Of a DNA stretch of 6,697 nt, positions 5,848-6,697 are shown in pieces. The translations under genes and the position numbers were made by a program. The DNA comes from Anaerolineales bacterium UBA4826 (lineage in GTDB: Bacteria > Chloroflexota > Anaerolineae > UBA4142). A model generated the notes under the pieces. It was given only the letters and a program-made list of their open reading frames with translations, did not search any database and had not been told where the DNA came from. The stretch's first letter is position 1. Every line of letters begins with the position of its first letter. The stretch covers positions 1 through 6,697 of the forward strand of contig DHFK01000111.1 of NCBI GenBank assembly GCA_002400365.1. The letters run 5' to 3'.

Positions 5848-6336
5848 TTATGCTTCTCCTTCGTCTTGCAATACCTGCCGGTACAGGGCGTCGTCCACGC
5901 GAAAACCCGCGACATCACGCAACGCATCCAGGTGCGGCTTGATGGACTCGATCAAACCATGCCGCTTGGCGGCGATCAGCACGCCAATCAGTCCGATGCA
6001 ACGCAGTCTCATGTGGCGCGCGGTCTCGCGTCCCAATCGCTCGTCCATCACCAGCAACTCGGCGTGTGTTTCCAACGCCAAAACAATCGCTTCGGCTTCT
6101 CCCGCATCCAGTTCTTGCCGCAATGCCTGTGCCAGCGGTTCATTTTCAATCTCTTGGCGCGCGATCCAGCCCGCCGTTCGTACTTCTTCTGCTCCTGCTT
6201 GTCCTGCACCCTGCACGACGACCTCATCCCAGACCGCCGAGGGAACGAGTAACGCTCCGTAGAGTTTGGGGAGCAAGTCAAGCAACCCGATGCGCGCAAG
6301 GTTGATCAGCGGCGAAGCATTGCTGACCATCGTCAT
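5848..6336 (-). CDS. DUF3368 PIN-like toxin of a type II toxin-antitoxin pair
   Basis: This 162-residue protein has a PIN-like ribonuclease fold of the DUF3368 family, usually paired with UPF0175 antitoxins and predicted to cleave RNA. Family features are VSNASPLINLARIGLLDLL (4-22), PSAVWDEV (32-39), LDAGEAEAIVLALE (76-89), LLVMDERLGRETAR (94-107) and GLIGVLIAAKRHGLI (115-129). Likely metal-site acids are Asp77, Glu80 and Asp98. The first PIN aspartate position holds Asn6 (SNASPL), a variant common in this family, so it need not mean loss of activity. The start ATG (6336-6334) overlaps the antitoxin stop TGA by four bases (ATGA), which implies translational coupling and favours this Met over Met3. 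The sequence looks less rich in CGCG runs than the neighbouring metabolic genes, as expected of a mobile accessory module. The RNA target is unknown. Confidence 0.9.
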   Translation of the reverse strand: MTMVSNASPLINLARIGLLDLLPKLYGALLVPSAVWDEVVVQGAGQAGAEEVRTAGWIARQEIENEPLAQALRQELDAGEAEAIVLALETHAELLVMDERLGRETARHMRLRCIGLIGVLIAAKRHGLIESIKPHLDALRDVAGFRVDDALYRQVLQDEGEA

Positions 6337-6590
6337 AGTTGCCCCAATTCCTTGAGGGTGTTGCGATCTTCGGCGTACTCTTGCAGATCATAGTGAACGG
6401 GAATGCCGCGACTGCCTAGCAGTTGTTGAAAAGCCCCCACGCTCATTTCTGCCATCTCGCGCGCTTTGCCAAAAGAGAGTTTCCCCTGCTGGAACAAATG
6501 GAGTGCCAACTCACAGCACAGTTCCTCGGGCGTCATTCGCGCAGCGTGTAGAATTTCTCGCGGCACGTGAATAGAAACAATCGAATCCAT
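6333..6590 (-). CDS. UPF0175-family antitoxin
   Basis: This 85-residue protein fits the UPF0175 family (typically 75-95 residues), the usual partner of DUF3368 PIN-like proteins. It has an N-terminal beta-strand (SIVSIHVPREIL, 3-14), a helix with PEELCCELALHLFQQGKLS (21-39), and a helix-turn-helix-like core, SFGKAREMAEMSVGAFQQLL (39-58). The family-typical GIPVHYD (62-68) and an acidic C-terminus, which would contact the toxin, follow. By analogy it neutralises the toxin and may bind DNA to repress its own operon. Antitoxin comes first and toxin second, with a four-base ATGA overlap. ATG 6590 has AGGAG eight bases upstream. The gene begins 18 bases after the stop of another same-strand reading frame, so it may share that gene's transcript. 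Confidence 0.9.
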   Translation of the reverse strand: MDSIVSIHVPREILHAARMTPEELCCELALHLFQQGKLSFGKAREMAEMSVGAFQQLLGSRGIPVHYDLQEYAEDRNTLKELGQL

Positions 6591-6598
6591 TGCTTCAT

Positions 6599-6603
6599 CT
6601 CCT
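6599..6603 (-). promoter_or_regulatory. Ribosome binding site of the antitoxin gene
   Basis: AGGAG on the - strand, 8 bases before ATG 6590, supports that start. It lies just beyond the stop codon of the upstream reading frame. Confidence 0.7.
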
Positions 6604-6608
6604 GGTCG

Positions 6609-6697
6609 TCATTTCACCAGCAGTATATAACGTTCGAACGCCCCGCGCCGATCGTACGTCGGATCATTTGCGGCATTGTAGTGGTGATGCACGGTAA
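6609..6697 (-). CDS. C-terminal end of an unidentified protein (5' end off window)
   Basis: A - strand frame enters from the right edge and stays open for 28 codons to TGA at 6611-6609. Its sequence is TVHHHYNAANDP followed by TYDRRGAFERYILLVK. It has balanced charged and aromatic residues and a hydrophobic-basic end (FERYILLVK), unlike the arginine- or alanine-rich shadow frames elsewhere in this window. I do not recognise the family from so short a tail. Its stop lies 18 bases before the antitoxin start, consistent with a same-direction gene upstream of the toxin-antitoxin pair. A chance open frame of this length cannot be excluded. Confidence 0.45.
   Translation of the reverse strand, partial: TVHHHYNAANDPTYDRRGAFERYILLVK
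6622..6640 (-). promoter_or_regulatory. Candidate operator/-10 site of the toxin-antitoxin operon
   Basis: CGTTCGAACG (6631-6640) is a perfect 10-base palindrome. Directly downstream on the - strand comes TTATATACT, containing a -10-like TATACT (6627-6622) 32 bases before the antitoxin ATG. A palindrome touching a -10 box is a common layout for self-repressed toxin-antitoxin operons. No good -35 is visible and the site lies inside a possible coding frame, so this is weak. Confidence 0.25.

Noticed and set aside
5699..6262. + strand open frame covering the repeat cluster and opposite the toxin (187 codons)
   Set aside because: Ser/Arg/Pro/Ala-rich composition, no ribosome binding site, crosses intergenic palindromes and is antisense to the DUF3368 gene.
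1..6697. CRISPR array, tRNA or rRNA gene, transposase, prophage or biosynthetic cluster
   Set aside because: I saw no regularly spaced direct repeats, tRNA cloverleaf, rRNA-like sequence, transposase motif or phage structural gene. The repeats present are isolated inverted repeats.

Overview
The window is GC-rich bacterial DNA that reads best as a fragment of a Chloroflexota (Anaerolineae-like) genome, probably metagenomic. This is inferred from three things: threonine/proline-rich linkers on a WSPDG-repeat lipoprotein, a short monofunctional proline dehydrogenase of the Thermus/Deinococcus/Chloroflexota type, and frequent short palindromic intergenic elements. No rRNA, tRNA or other taxonomic marker is present, so the assignment is tentative.

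Layout, left half (+ strand). Positions 2-1426 are the 3' part of an FtsK/SpoIIIE DNA translocase gene, open at the left edge. A roughly 109-bp inverted-repeat element (1421-1529) overlaps its stop codon. A T-rich stretch with a possible extended -10 promoter and a structured leader follow. Next comes a 515-residue lipoprotein (1688-3235) with an FG-GAP-like segment and a six-blade TolB/PD40-type propeller. A 15-bp perfect hairpin (3239-3275) sits between convergent genes and probably terminates transcription from both sides.

Layout, right half (- strand). Reading leftwards from the right edge there are: the last 28 codons of an unidentified gene (6609-6697); a UPF0175-type antitoxin (6333-6590) whose stop overlaps the start of a DUF3368 PIN-like toxin (5848-6336) as ATGA; a repeat-bearing intergenic stretch with a terminator-like hairpin; a good sigma-70-type promoter and strong ribosome binding site; proline dehydrogenase (4578-5507); a 75-bp palindromic spacer; and a CinA-family protein (3318-4502).

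How the genes relate. They do not form one pathway. FtsK segregates chromosomes, the lipoprotein is exported, proline dehydrogenase starts proline catabolism, CinA belongs to NAD/ADP-ribose metabolism, and the last pair is a toxin-antitoxin module. I see no clearly undescribed system. The most noteworthy points are the CinA protein, whose C-terminal amidase-type domain has lost its recognisable catalytic residues, the inverted-repeat element at the ftsK stop codon, and the lipoprotein's domain combination with its terminator-like leader.
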